A DNA stretch of 64,000 nt from Proteiniborus ethanoligenes (GTDB taxonomy: Bacteria; Bacillota; Clostridia; Tissierellales; Proteiniboraceae): NCBI RefSeq assembly GCF_900107485.1, contig NZ_FNQE01000010.1, positions 30,963 through 94,962 on the forward strand, read 5' to 3'. Shown here one piece after another: positions 34,856 to 44,021 of this stretch. Each line of letters opens with the position of its first letter. The stretch's first letter is position 1. The position numbers and the translations under genes were made by a program. Under the pieces are notes generated by a model. That model was not told where the DNA came from. It was given only the letters and a program-made list of their open reading frames with translations, and ran no database searches.

Positions 34856-34897
34856 ATACTTACAAACCTCAGCTTATTAGCTGAGGTTTATAAGTAT
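34856..34897. terminator. Long hairpin after hydA
   Basis: ATACTTATAAACCTCAGCT on the minus strand is followed after AATA by its complement, a 19-bp stem with one G-U. No strong T-run follows. It likely marks the end of the hydrogenase transcript or blocks read-through into the formate dehydrogenase operon. Confidence 0.6.
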
Positions 34898-34940
34898 TCT
34901 ATAATTGTTATGTTTTTTATAGCTTAATAAACATATACTA

Positions 34941-36698
34941 TTAATTGTTTATATTTACTATATACTTATCTCTTTTTATATAATGAGTATGAAGAAGCTG
35001 GTGAGCTTTATGGCTATTTGGCTTCTCTAAAAATTCATCATAAATCTTTTTAATCATAGGATTTTCATGAGACTTTCTTATTGCCTTTCCCATATCCTCA
35101 TTGTATAGAGCCTTAGCTCTTGTTTTCATTACATCCTTCGTATATCTATCCTTTGCACTTATATAAGGCTGGCCCCCACCTGTTACGCATCCTCCAGGGC
35201 AGCCCATTACTTCAATAAAATGATATTCCTTTTCACCAGATTTTACTTTTTCTAAAAGCTCTTTAGCTTTACCTGTGCTATGAGCAACAGCTACTTTTAC
35301 CTTTAATTCACCTAAATCTATTTCTGCCTCTTTGATTCCTTCAGTTCCTCTTACTTGCTTAAAGTCTATATTTTCTAGCTCTTTCCCAGTTACAACCTCT
35401 GCTACAGTTCTTAAAGCAGCTTCCATAACTCCACCAGTTGCTCCAAAGATTACACCTGCCCCTGTTGATTCTCCTAGAACATCGTCAAAGTCTTCATCTT
35501 CTAAGTTATTAAAGTCTATACGTGCTTCCTTAATCATCTTTGCTAATTCTCTAGTAGTTAATACTGCATCTACATCTGGATAGCCTGTTGCAGCAAGTTC
35601 TTCCCTTTTTGCCTCGAATTTTTTAGCAGTACAAGGCATTATTGACACTACATAAATATCCTCTGGTTTTATATTGTTCTTTTCTGCGTAGTAAGATTTT
35701 ATTAATGCTCCTAACATTTCGTGAGGAGATTTACAAGTAGAGAGATTATCTAAAAATTCAGGATAATAATGCTCGCAGAATTTTATCCAGCCTGGAGAAC
35801 AGGATGTAATCATAGGAAGCTTCCCATTATTCTTTAATCTACTTAGTAGCTCATAGCCTTCTTCTAATATAGTCAGATCTGCTGCAAAGTCTGTATCAAA
35901 GACTTTATCAAATCCTAATCTTCTTAACGATGCAGCCATTTTCCCAGTTACGCTTGTTCCCATCGGGAGTCCAAACTCTTCTCCTAAAGCAGCCCTAACA
36001 GCAGGGGCAGTTTGAACAACTACATGCTTATTAGGATTTTCTAAAGCATCCCATACATAGTCAATAGCATCCTTTTCTCTCAAAGCTGCTACAGGGCAAA
36101 CTGCTATACATTGACCACAGTTAATACAAGCTACTTCACTTATTCCTTTATCAAATACAGGTCCTACTGTTGTTTCAAAGCCTCTATTTGAAAATCCTAA
36201 TACTCCAACTTGCTGAACATTATTGCATACACTTACACATCTACCACAAACAATACATTTACTTGTATCTCTAACTATAGAATGAGAAGATAAATCTAGC
36301 GTGCTTTCAGTTTTTTCTCCTTCAAATGGAATTTCCTTTATTCCCATTTCATTAGATAGTGTTTGTAGCTCACAGTTTCCATTTCTTGCGCACATTAAGC
36401 ATTCTCTGTTATGATTAGAAAGCAATAGTTCTAGGGTAGCCTTTCTAGCCTCTCTTACAGCTTTTGTGTTAGTTTTTACAACCATTCCTTCACTTACTGG
36501 TAATACACAGGAAGTTTGAAGTGCCCTAGCTCCTTCTACTTCAACTAAACACATTCTACATGCTCCTACCTCATTTATATCTTTTAAAAAGCAAAGAGTA
36601 GGTATGTCTATTCCTATAGCTCTCGCTGCATCTAATACAGTAGAGTCAGCAGGAACTTGAATTTTTTTATTATCTATAGTAATCGTAACATTACTCAA
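34941..36698 (-). CDS. hydA: [FeFe] hydrogenase catalytic subunit HydA (bifurcating type)
   Basis: About 585 residues. [2Fe-2S] domain (LCFLKDINEVGACRMC), His-Cys3 (HNRECLMCARNGNC), two [4Fe-4S] (CIVCGRCVSVC, CINCGQCIAVCPVAAL) and the H-cluster motifs TSCSPGWIKF, MPCTAKKFEAKR and VMGCPGGCVTGGGQP. The first motif has Ser where the well-studied enzymes have a second Cys. A short small-subunit-like tail follows. Start TTG at 36698 has AAGGGG 8 nt upstream; GTG at 36707 is too close to that site. With HydB and HydC it should reversibly make H2 from NADH plus reduced ferredoxin. Confidence 0.95.
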   Translation of the reverse strand: MSNVTITIDNKKIQVPADSTVLDAARAIGIDIPTLCFLKDINEVGACRMCLVEVEGARALQTSCVLPVSEGMVVKTNTKAVREARKATLELLLSNHNRECLMCARNGNCELQTLSNEMGIKEIPFEGEKTESTLDLSSHSIVRDTSKCIVCGRCVSVCNNVQQVGVLGFSNRGFETTVGPVFDKGISEVACINCGQCIAVCPVAALREKDAIDYVWDALENPNKHVVVQTAPAVRAALGEEFGLPMGTSVTGKMAASLRRLGFDKVFDTDFAADLTILEEGYELLSRLKNNGKLPMITSCSPGWIKFCEHYYPEFLDNLSTCKSPHEMLGALIKSYYAEKNNIKPEDIYVVSIMPCTAKKFEAKREELAATGYPDVDAVLTTRELAKMIKEARIDFNNLEDEDFDDVLGESTGAGVIFGATGGVMEAALRTVAEVVTGKELENIDFKQVRGTEGIKEAEIDLGELKVKVAVAHSTGKAKELLEKVKSGEKEYHFIEVMGCPGGCVTGGGQPYISAKDRYTKDVMKTRAKALYNEDMGKAIRKSHENPMIKKIYDEFLEKPNSHKAHQLLHTHYIKRDKYIVNINN

Positions 36699-36727
36699 CT
36701 TATACACCCCTTTTCACCCATAATAAA

Positions 36728-38521
36728 TTACTTAGTAGTAATTGCACCGAAAGGACACTTTGCCATACATTCGCCACATTTAATACATTTGTCCTTGTCT
36801 ATTACATGTACGGTTTTTCTTTCTCCGCTAATTGCTTCAACAGGACAAGCTTTTGCACATAAAGTACATCCCTTACAAAGCTCTGGTATAATTCTATATG
36901 TTAATAGCGATTTACATGCTCCTGATGGACAAATTTTATCATATACATGGGCTTCATACTCATCTCTAAAATACTTCATTGTTGATAATACTGGGTTAGG
37001 TGCAGTTTGACCTAAGCCGCATAATGCCGATGCTTTAATGTTATTTGCAAGTTTTTCTAATTTATCTAAGTCTTCTGGTTCACCCTTACCAGAAGTAATT
37101 TTTTCTAATATTTCAAGCATTCTTTTAGTTCCAATTCTACATGGAGGACATTTACCACATGATTCGTCTACTGTAAAATCAAGAAAGAATCTTGCTATGT
37201 CTACCATACAAGTATCTTCGTCCATTACTATCATTCCGCCCGAACCCATCATTGAACCAAGCTCAAGAAGAGTTTCATACTCAATAGGTACATCTAAATG
37301 GTCACTAGTTATACATCCACCTGATGGTCCACCGGTCTGTACAGCTTTAAATTTCTTCCCATCTGGTATACCGCCACCTATATCATAAATAACCTCTCTT
37401 AAGGTTGTTCCCATTGGTATCTCAACTAGGCCAGTATTGTTTATTTTTCCACCTAATGCAAAGACCTTAGTACCTGGTGATTTTTCCGTTCCGATTTCTT
37501 TAAACCATTCAGGTCCTTTAAGAATTATTTGAGGAATATTTGCATAGGTTTCAACATTGCTTAGTAGTGAAGGTTTTCCCCATAATCCTTTATTTGCAGG
37601 GAATGGTGGCTTCGTTCTAGGCATTCCTCTTTGTCCTTCAATAGATGCTATTAGTGCCGTTTCTTCACCACACACAAAAGCACCTGCACCTAATCTTATT
37701 TCCATATCAAAGTTAAAATTAGAACCAAATATGTTGTTTCCTACTAGTCCCATTTCCTTTGCCTGATCAATTGCTATTTGTAGTCTTCTAACAGCTATAG
37801 GGTATTCTGCTCTAACATAAATATAGCCTTGATTTGCTCCTACTGCGTATCCGGCTATAGCCATAGCTTCTACTACTGCATGAGGGTCCCCTTCCAGAAT
37901 ACTTCTATCCATAAATGCACCTGGGTCGCCTTCGTCTGCATTACATAGTACATATTTTTTATCTCCTTCTGCATTAGCAGCAAACTGCAGCTTTAGGCCT
38001 GTTGGGAATCCTGCTCCACCTCTTCCTCTAAGTCCTGAAGCTTTTATTACATCGATTACTTCCTGTGGAGTCATTTCTGTAACGACCTTTCCTAAAGCCA
38101 TATAGCCATCAAATGCTATATACTCACTTACTTCTTCAGGGTTTATTATTCCACAGTTTTTAAGTGCCACTCTTTTTTGCTTACTATAAAATCCTATGTC
38201 ATTTATAGATTTAATTACATCATCTTCTACAGCATCTTTATATAGAAGTTTTTTTACTATTCTTCCCTTTAGAAGATGCTCTTCTACTATTTCATCAACA
38301 TCCTCTACTTTAATGTGACTATAGAAAGCTCCTTCTGGATATACAATAACTATTGGTCCTGCTTCACACAATCCAAAGCATCCAGTTCTAACGACTTTAA
38401 CCTCTTTTTCTAGTCCTTTTTCTGCTAAGTACACTTCAAATCTTTCTTGAATTTTATCTGAACTAGAAGAGGTACAGCCAGTACCACCACATATTAAAAC
38501 ATGCGATCTAAATATTTCCAT
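36728..38521 (-). CDS. hydB: Bifurcating hydrogenase NADH-binding subunit HydB
   Basis: 597 residues with the same order as HylB: thioredoxin-like [2Fe-2S] domain (LICGGTGCTSS), NADH/FMN core (GLRGRGGAGFPTGLKL, GAGAFVCGEETALIAS), SCGKCPPCRIGTKRM, and two C-terminal [4Fe-4S] motifs (CKGCTLCAKACP, CIKCGECMAKCP). It carries the FMN that splits electrons between NADH and ferredoxin. It ends 29 nt before the hydA start. Confidence 0.95.
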   Translation of the reverse strand: MEIFRSHVLICGGTGCTSSSSDKIQERFEVYLAEKGLEKEVKVVRTGCFGLCEAGPIVIVYPEGAFYSHIKVEDVDEIVEEHLLKGRIVKKLLYKDAVEDDVIKSINDIGFYSKQKRVALKNCGIINPEEVSEYIAFDGYMALGKVVTEMTPQEVIDVIKASGLRGRGGAGFPTGLKLQFAANAEGDKKYVLCNADEGDPGAFMDRSILEGDPHAVVEAMAIAGYAVGANQGYIYVRAEYPIAVRRLQIAIDQAKEMGLVGNNIFGSNFNFDMEIRLGAGAFVCGEETALIASIEGQRGMPRTKPPFPANKGLWGKPSLLSNVETYANIPQIILKGPEWFKEIGTEKSPGTKVFALGGKINNTGLVEIPMGTTLREVIYDIGGGIPDGKKFKAVQTGGPSGGCITSDHLDVPIEYETLLELGSMMGSGGMIVMDEDTCMVDIARFFLDFTVDESCGKCPPCRIGTKRMLEILEKITSGKGEPEDLDKLEKLANNIKASALCGLGQTAPNPVLSTMKYFRDEYEAHVYDKICPSGACKSLLTYRIIPELCKGCTLCAKACPVEAISGERKTVHVIDKDKCIKCGECMAKCPFGAITTK

Positions 38522-38599
38522 TAATCTTGCCCCCCTTACTTAGTTTGCTTCGAACAATTCGAATAATATTTTATTTTTACAAAAATTAAGGAACTAAAA

Positions 38600-38617
38600 T
38601 CGTTAATTTATTAACAA
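38600..38617. promoter_or_regulatory. Candidate Rex operator upstream of hydB
   Basis: TCGTTAATTTATTAACAA differs at one position from the clostridial Rex consensus TTGTTAA-N4-TTAACAA. Rex senses NADH/NAD and represses fermentative and hydrogenase genes. It lies about 80 nt before the hydB start, in a 198-bp gap that could hold an internal promoter. Confidence 0.5.
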
Positions 38618-38719
38618 TTTTAAGTGCTGCAAACGTTAACTCAATAACTTATATCTTTTAACTCAGTATTAAACCAGAATAAAAGGCTTGAATACAATAA
38701 AGTAACTTTTTTATAATTG

Positions 38720-39091
38720 TTATATATTCTCTTCTGCTCCAATAGTATACTCACTTACTACTCTGCCATTAACTATGTGCTCTGTTATTATTTTCTTAGC
38801 TTTTTCAGGATTCATATTTACATAAGTAACTTTTTCTTCATCTTTAGAGTAAACTTCAACTATAGGCTCTAATCTACAAACACCTATACAGCCTGTCTGT
38901 GTTACTACAACTTCATTTAAACCTCTTTTGTTAACCTCTTCTATTAGTGTCATTAAAACTGGCCTAGCTCCTGCTGATATTCCACAAGTTGCCATGCCTA
39001 CAACTATTCTAGTAGTTGCATCCTGTACTCTCAAATCAATTTTTTCTAATGCTTCATCTCTAAGCTTTTTTAACTCTTCTAGAGATTTCAT
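38720..39091 (-). CDS. Thioredoxin-like [2Fe-2S] protein of the hydrogenase operon
   Basis: 123 residues, paralog of the protein at 34112-34489: GMATCGISAGARPVLMTLIEE and TQTGCIGVCRLEPIVEVY are nearly the same. Bifurcating hydrogenase operons of acetogens and clostridia often carry such an extra small ferredoxin gene between hydC and hydB. Role is probably electron transfer or assembly. The ATG is placed 9 nt after a GGGGGTG ribosome site. Confidence 0.88.
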   Translation of the reverse strand: MKSLEELKKLRDEALEKIDLRVQDATTRIVVGMATCGISAGARPVLMTLIEEVNKRGLNEVVVTQTGCIGVCRLEPIVEVYSKDEEKVTYVNMNPEKAKKIITEHIVNGRVVSEYTIGAEENI

Positions 39092-39222
39092 ATCTACACC
39101 CCCAAAACTAATAGTTTTAATAAAATAATCAATATGTTCATTAGACTTTAAACTTTTATTTTATTACATAGCTATAAATATTTTACTAGAATGGACTTCG
39201 TTATACTATTAGTATAACCTTA

Positions 39223-39711
39223 TTAGCCTTTGTATTTTTCCAGTATACCATCTACTTCTTCTGCCTTTAATCTTCCATATACATCTTCATTAATAGTTAT
39301 TACTGGCGCTAACCCACAGGCTCCTATACATCGTGTAGCTTCTAGTGAAAACTTCCCATCAGGAGTTGTACTACCAACTTGAACATTAAGATTTTCCTTT
39401 ATTCTGTCAAGTATGGCCTGTGAACCTTTTACGTAGCAAGCTGTACCTAAACAAACTCCAATCTGATATTGTCCTTTAGGTACAAGTGTAAATTGTGAAT
39501 AAAATGTAACTACACCATAGATTTCTGACAAGGGTACTTTTAACTCCTCAGAAATTAAGGTCTGCACTTCAATTGGTAAGTAACCAAATATTTTTTGAGC
39601 TTCATGAAGTACAGGCATTAGTGCACCTTTGGTGTTCTTGTTCTTTTCCATAACCTCTTTTAATTGCTTAATCTTTTCTTCGTTTTGCTTCCAATCAAAT
39701 TTAAAAGCCAT
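39223..39711 (-). CDS. hydC: Bifurcating hydrogenase subunit HydC (NuoE type)
   Basis: 162 residues. N-terminal helical part, then GALMPVLHEAQKIFGYLP, and the [2Fe-2S] Cys in GVCLGTACYVKGS and EATRCIGACGLAPV, the NuoE/HoxE pattern. It starts the hydC-small ferredoxin-hydB-hydA cluster. A candidate Rex site lies about 200 nt upstream. Confidence 0.95.
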   Translation of the reverse strand: MAFKFDWKQNEEKIKQLKEVMEKNKNTKGALMPVLHEAQKIFGYLPIEVQTLISEELKVPLSEIYGVVTFYSQFTLVPKGQYQIGVCLGTACYVKGSQAILDRIKENLNVQVGSTTPDGKFSLEATRCIGACGLAPVITINEDVYGRLKAEEVDGILEKYKG

Positions 39712-39917
39712 TGAACAGAGCCCCCCTTAATTATTAAAGTTTTATTGTTTGTTAAATTTTTGTCTTTTAATATTAAAAAAATATAAACTGTAGATTAAAT
39801 TGGACTAACGTACTCATTTTTTCTAGCTACTACAAAGATTTATTATCCATATAGTTTACTAGGATTCACAAAAAATATTATATATTATTACCAATTATAA
39901 GTCAATGTAAATAGCAG

Positions 39918-39935
39918 TTGTTTAATAAATAACAA
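39918..39935. promoter_or_regulatory. Candidate Rex operator upstream of hydC
   Basis: TTGTTTAATAAATAACAA matches the Rex consensus at 12 of its 14 defined positions, with mismatches only at the two inner bases next to the spacer. It lies just past the phzF-like gene and about 205 nt before the hydC start. Confidence 0.4.
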
Positions 39936-39965
39936 CATAATAAAAGCTACATGTTTGTAACTATT

Positions 39966-40868
39966 TTATTTGCAATGTGTTTTAATAATACCTTCCATTA
40001 CTATTATAGCTTTTCCACCAATCAATATGACTTCCCCTGCTGCTGCTTCTCTAATTTCACATAGTATTTCGCTTGGTCTATCCATGTATTGTCCTTGCTT
40101 TACAACTATAGCATCAGTTTTTAATATATTGTGCTTTTTTAAATAATGCATGAGAGCACCATTTGCAGTTCCTGTAGCTGCTTCTTCATATATGCCTACT
40201 AAAGGTGAAAAATTTCTACAATATATAAGCTGATTTGATTTGTTTAGGGTAAACACATGGAAACCTATTGTGTCTTTAGATATACATAGTCCTTCCATTT
40301 TTTCAAAATTTACTTTTAGGTTTTTAAGAGTTTCCTCACTCTTAACAGGTACAATAATATCCTTTAACCCTGTACTTATGATTTCAGGCTTTAAGTCCAT
40401 ATCTTCTAAGCCCAATTGTTCCTTTTCTATACCTAAAATCTCTGTAATTTCTTCCAGTTCATTAATTATTCCAAAGGATTTTGGGCTTTTCTGATGCATT
40501 AGCACTTTTTCAATTTTATCATTCTTAAAATATAACTCTACTGGTAAAAGACCAGCTTTTGTCCTTTGGGTTATTGTAACCTTTTCTCTTCCCTCTGACC
40601 TTATATAGCCTTTTTCTCCTAATGCGTAAAAGGATGCTATTGTAGCATGTCCACATAAATCCACCTCGCATTTAGGTGTAAAAAATCTTACCTCAAAACA
40701 GTCTTTATCAATCTTCGTAATAAAAGCTGTTTCAGATATATTCATTTCATTTGCTATTTTTTGCATGTCTTGCTCTGTGAGACCTTTAGCATCTGGCACA
40801 ACACCAGCAGGATTACCTCCAAAAAGCTTGTCCGTAAAAGCATCCACTTGATATATTATAGTCTCCAT
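39966..40868 (-). CDS. PhzF-family isomerase-like protein
   Basis: 300 residues. Starts with IYQVDAFTDKLFGGNPAGVV and contains NISETAFI, PKCEVDLCGHATIASFYAL and EEAATGTANGALMHYL, all typical of the PhzF/diaminopimelate-epimerase fold; the Glu of NISETAF is the usual catalytic acid. Most bacterial members outside phenazine clusters have no known substrate. It stands alone between the hydrogenase operon and parB, with its own likely promoter. Confidence 0.9.
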   Translation of the reverse strand: METIIYQVDAFTDKLFGGNPAGVVPDAKGLTEQDMQKIANEMNISETAFITKIDKDCFEVRFFTPKCEVDLCGHATIASFYALGEKGYIRSEGREKVTITQRTKAGLLPVELYFKNDKIEKVLMHQKSPKSFGIINELEEITEILGIEKEQLGLEDMDLKPEIISTGLKDIIVPVKSEETLKNLKVNFEKMEGLCISKDTIGFHVFTLNKSNQLIYCRNFSPLVGIYEEAATGTANGALMHYLKKHNILKTDAIVVKQGQYMDRPSEILCEIREAAAGEVILIGGKAIIVMEGIIKTHCK

Positions 40869-41216
40869 GTTCCTCCCCCTAGGTAATCTTTTGTATGAGT
40901 TAGTTTTTAATGGTTTTGTAATAAATTTTACAAGTTCTATAGATTACACGTTTTATAAGTTTTACCGTCAGTAGAAAACACATGTCAATTTCCTTCATTT
41001 ATTTATAAACGTTGACATAGCTATCCAGAAAACCATTTATTGATTCACGAGTAAAGTTGTTTTTATGTTTTATAGCTCTTTAAACATTAGTCCTTATATA
41101 TAAATGATTATATCAAAATTGCTTTAAATTATATATGGAATTATTTGTCGCTAATTTGAAAGAATATATACTTACAATTCAAGTTCCGTTTGTAATGTTG
41201 CTTTGTTATAGTTTTT
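40869..41216. other. Intergenic region with candidate phzF promoter
   Basis: On the minus strand TTGACA (40983-40988) is followed after 18 nt by TAAAAC (40959-40964), a plausible weak sigma-A promoter for the PhzF-like gene. The rest is A+T-rich with no other element recognised. Confidence 0.35.
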
Positions 41217-41232
41217 TGTTTCACGTGAAACA
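41217..41232. promoter_or_regulatory. parS centromere site
   Basis: TGTTTCACGTGAAACA is a perfect 16-bp match to the bacterial parS consensus. It directly abuts the stop codon of parB/spo0J, whose product loads on it to start chromosome segregation. Confidence 0.96.
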
Positions 41233-42117
41233 TTATTTTGAAAGAATTTCTAAAATCCTATCAAGGTCGTCATCATTATAATATTCAATTTCAATTTTTC
41301 CTTTATTAGAACCTTTAGATATCAAAACCTTAGTCCCAAGAATTTTTCTTAAGGATTCTTCAATTTCTAAGATTGTTGGATCTTTCTTCAGTCTTTCTTT
41401 GGCTTTCACATTTGTATTATCTTTGTTTTTTTTGTTTAGAATGTCCTTTACAAGCTTTTCCGTCTCTCTTACATTTAAATTGTTTTCTATTATTGTTTTG
41501 CAAAGTTTTAATCTAATTTCTTTGTCTTCAATAGAGAGTAATGCTCTTCCATGTCCACTAGAAATATCTCCTTTAACAATTAGGTTAATTACTTCTTCAT
41601 CTAGGTTTAAAAGCCTCATAGTATTCGCTATATATGGTCTGCTTTTCCCTATAGCTTGTGAAATTTCTTCTTGAGTAAGCTTGTATTTTTCAGATAGATT
41701 TTTATATGCGAATGCTTCTTCTATTGGATTTAAGTCCTCTCTTTGTATGTTTTCAATCAAAGCTATTTGCGATGATTCGATTTGGCTTAACTCTTTAACT
41801 AAGGCAGGAACTTGTTTTAAGCCAGCTTCTCTTGCAGCTCTCCATCTTCTTTCTCCTGCGACTATCTCATAACCCATATCTGTTTTTTTCACAATTATAG
41901 GCTGTAATATTCCATGTGCTTTTATTGATTCCACAAGTTCATTTAATGAATCTTTATCAAATTCTCTTCTAGGTTGGTCTCTATTAGGCTCAATAAGAAA
42001 AATATCAACAAGTAAAACTTTATCATTAACATCTTCATTTGTATTAAAATCCAACAATGGTTCATCTGGAATTAAGGCAGACAATCCTTTGCCTAAACCA
42101 CGCTTTTTAACTGACAC
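41233..42117 (-). CDS. parB: Chromosome partitioning protein ParB (Spo0J)
   Basis: About 294 residues. Starts VSVKKRGLGKGLSALIP; the CTP-binding box is VAGERRWRAAREAG and the second box ALIENIQREDLNPIEEA, followed by the HTH (KLTQEEISQAIGKSRPYI). Chosen start is GTG at 42117, 9 nt after GGAGGA, overlapping the soj end; a TTG 9 nt earlier is too near the site. It works with Soj and parS in origin segregation. Confidence 0.96.
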   Translation of the reverse strand: MSVKKRGLGKGLSALIPDEPLLDFNTNEDVNDKVLLVDIFLIEPNRDQPRREFDKDSLNELVESIKAHGILQPIIVKKTDMGYEIVAGERRWRAAREAGLKQVPALVKELSQIESSQIALIENIQREDLNPIEEAFAYKNLSEKYKLTQEEISQAIGKSRPYIANTMRLLNLDEEVINLIVKGDISSGHGRALLSIEDKEIRLKLCKTIIENNLNVRETEKLVKDILNKKNKDNTNVKAKERLKKDPTILEIEESLRKILGTKVLISKGSNKGKIEIEYYNDDDLDRILEILSK

Positions 42118-42122
42118 AATTA

Positions 42123-42890
42123 TCAATCCTCCATATAATCTAAAAATTCCCTTGCTAGTTCCATATAAGCCTCCGCTCCCTTTGACTTGGGATCATATTC
42201 AATAATGGATAATCCATGACTTGGCGCCTCTGCCAATCGTACGTTTCTAGGAATTATAGAGGTATATACTTTGCCTCTAAAGTATTTTTTAACCTCATCT
42301 ACTACTTGAATAGATAGATTAGTTCTACCATCAAACATACTTAGAACAACTCCTTCAATATCTAATTCAGGGTTTAAGCTGTTCTTTACAAGCTTAATAG
42401 TATTCATCAACTGGCTAACTCCTTCGAGGGCATAATATTCACATTGGATAGGTATGACCACACTATTAGCTGCAACTAAAGCATTTATAGTTAGCAGTCC
42501 TAAAGAAGGAGGACAATCTATAAAAACAAAGTCAAATTCATTTATTATATCTATTAATGATTCTTTGAGCTTAAGTTCCCTATTTTCTCTATCAGTTAAT
42601 TCGATTTCAGCACCAGCTAACTCTGTTTTAGAAGGAACTATAAAAAGGTTTTCTAATTTCGTATCAATAATAGCCTCTTTTATATTTAGTCCATTAATTA
42701 AAACATCATAAATAGAAAAGCTGATTTCTTCTTTATTTATTCCAAATCCGCTAGTTGTGTTGCCCTGTGGATCTATATCTATGACTAATATTTTTTCCCC
42801 GAGACTTGCAAGACAAGCGCTTAGGTTTACATTGGTTGTGGTCTTTCCCACTCCACCTTTTTGATTAAATATAGCAATTATTTTACCCAT
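42123..42890 (-). CDS. parA: Chromosome partitioning ATPase ParA (Soj)
   Basis: 255 residues. MGKIIAIFNQKGGVGKTTTN has the deviant Walker A of ParA; VIDIDPQGNTTSGFG and DFVFIDCPPSLGLLTINAL are the other conserved segments. GAGGTG is 6 nt before ATG. It acts with ParB at the origin and affects DnaA in Firmicutes. Confidence 0.97.
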   Translation of the reverse strand: MGKIIAIFNQKGGVGKTTTNVNLSACLASLGEKILVIDIDPQGNTTSGFGINKEEISFSIYDVLINGLNIKEAIIDTKLENLFIVPSKTELAGAEIELTDRENRELKLKESLIDIINEFDFVFIDCPPSLGLLTINALVAANSVVIPIQCEYYALEGVSQLMNTIKLVKNSLNPELDIEGVVLSMFDGRTNLSIQVVDEVKKYFRGKVYTSIIPRNVRLAEAPSHGLSIIEYDPKSKGAEAYMELAREFLDYMED

Positions 42891-43043
42891 GCATTACACC
42901 TCGCTTTCAGTGTCATATTCTTTTGTACAGAAATTTTATCTAATATAATTAAAACCCTTAAAGCTATATTTCGTCAACTAAAATAATAATCCTTCTCTTT
43001 TTATCAAAATACTAATAAGATAATTTTATAAATAAAAAAAGCA

Positions 43044-43078
43044 TAAAAAAACTTAGCATACTTGACCATATGCTAAGT
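43044..43078 (-). terminator. Terminator after noc
   Basis: ACTTAGCATA and TATGCTAAGT form a 10-bp stem with an 8-nt loop, followed on the minus strand by seven T, then ATGC and another T-run. Confidence 0.92.
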
Positions 43079-43091
43079 AAATTACATAAAA

Positions 43092-43895
43092 CTAACCGTT
43101 TTGTGTTTTTGGTATCTTCAGAGTTACTTCAACAAATTCCCCCATGTCTTTCTGCTCAAATTTGGCATCTACTCCACTTTCCCTAATCGCATTATATGCA
43201 TTTCTAATTGTATTTAAATAAATCTTATAGTTAATGAGGCTTTTAATATTTTGTCTATGATTTGGCTCTTCTTCCTTAGTTAAGTCTTCAAGAATAGTTT
43301 TTATTAAGCTTTCAGTTTTTTTAACAGTCAATTCTCTTTTTATTATTTTATCTAACACAGCAAGCTGCATATCTTCACTTGGTAGCTTTAGCAGCGCCCT
43401 TGCATGTCTTTCAGTAAGCCCATTTTCAATAAGTGATTTTTTTATTTCATCTGATAATCTTAAAATTCTCAATTTATTAGCCACAGTAGATTGATTCTTT
43501 CCTAATCTTTCTGCTAATTCTTGTTGTGTAAGTCCATGATCCTTTATTAAACTATTATATCCATCAGCTTCTTCTACAAAGTTCAAATCCTCTCTTTGTA
43601 AGTTTTCTATAAGAGCCACTACTGCAGAATCCTTATCCTTAAGCTCAACTACAATAGCTGGTATGTTTTCTAACTGGGCTAATTCAGATGCTCTGAGTCT
43701 TCTTTCACCTGCTACTAACTCATAGCTTTCATCACCAATTTTTCTAACACTTATGGGCTGTATTACGCCATAAGTTTTAATAGATTGACTAAGCTCTTCT
43801 AAGGATCTTTTGCTAAAGCTTTTTCTAGGCTGATATGGATTAGGTTTTACTGATTTTATGGGAATATAACTAATTTCCTTATTTAAATTACTCAT
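43092..43895 (-). CDS. noc: Nucleoid occlusion protein Noc
   Basis: 267 residues, a ParB paralog: PNPYQPRKSFSKRSLEELSQ, VAGERRLRASELA, ALIENLQREDLNFVEEA and HTH LTQQELAERLGKNQSTV. The short Lys-rich N-terminus (MSNLNKEISYIPI) is where Noc proteins contact the membrane. Order rsmG-noc-soj-spo0J is as in B. subtilis. Noc blocks division over the nucleoid by binding dispersed sites; one perfect candidate site is at 20748. Confidence 0.92.
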   Translation of the reverse strand: MSNLNKEISYIPIKSVKPNPYQPRKSFSKRSLEELSQSIKTYGVIQPISVRKIGDESYELVAGERRLRASELAQLENIPAIVVELKDKDSAVVALIENLQREDLNFVEEADGYNSLIKDHGLTQQELAERLGKNQSTVANKLRILRLSDEIKKSLIENGLTERHARALLKLPSEDMQLAVLDKIIKRELTVKKTESLIKTILEDLTKEEEPNHRQNIKSLINYKIYLNTIRNAYNAIRESGVDAKFEQKDMGEFVEVTLKIPKTQNG

Positions 43896-44021
43896 GATAT
43901 CATCCCTCTCACATAAGCTATCCTATACTGTATTTAATTTCTATAAATGATTACAGTTTCCTTCTAAAAATAATGTTTTCTTTTGACTTTCGTAATACAT
44001 ATTACCCTATGTTTCTACTAA

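Noticed and set aside
42891..43091. Second parS or a small gene between soj and noc
   Set aside because: No CACGTG core and no open frame with a ribosome site; only the noc terminator is present.
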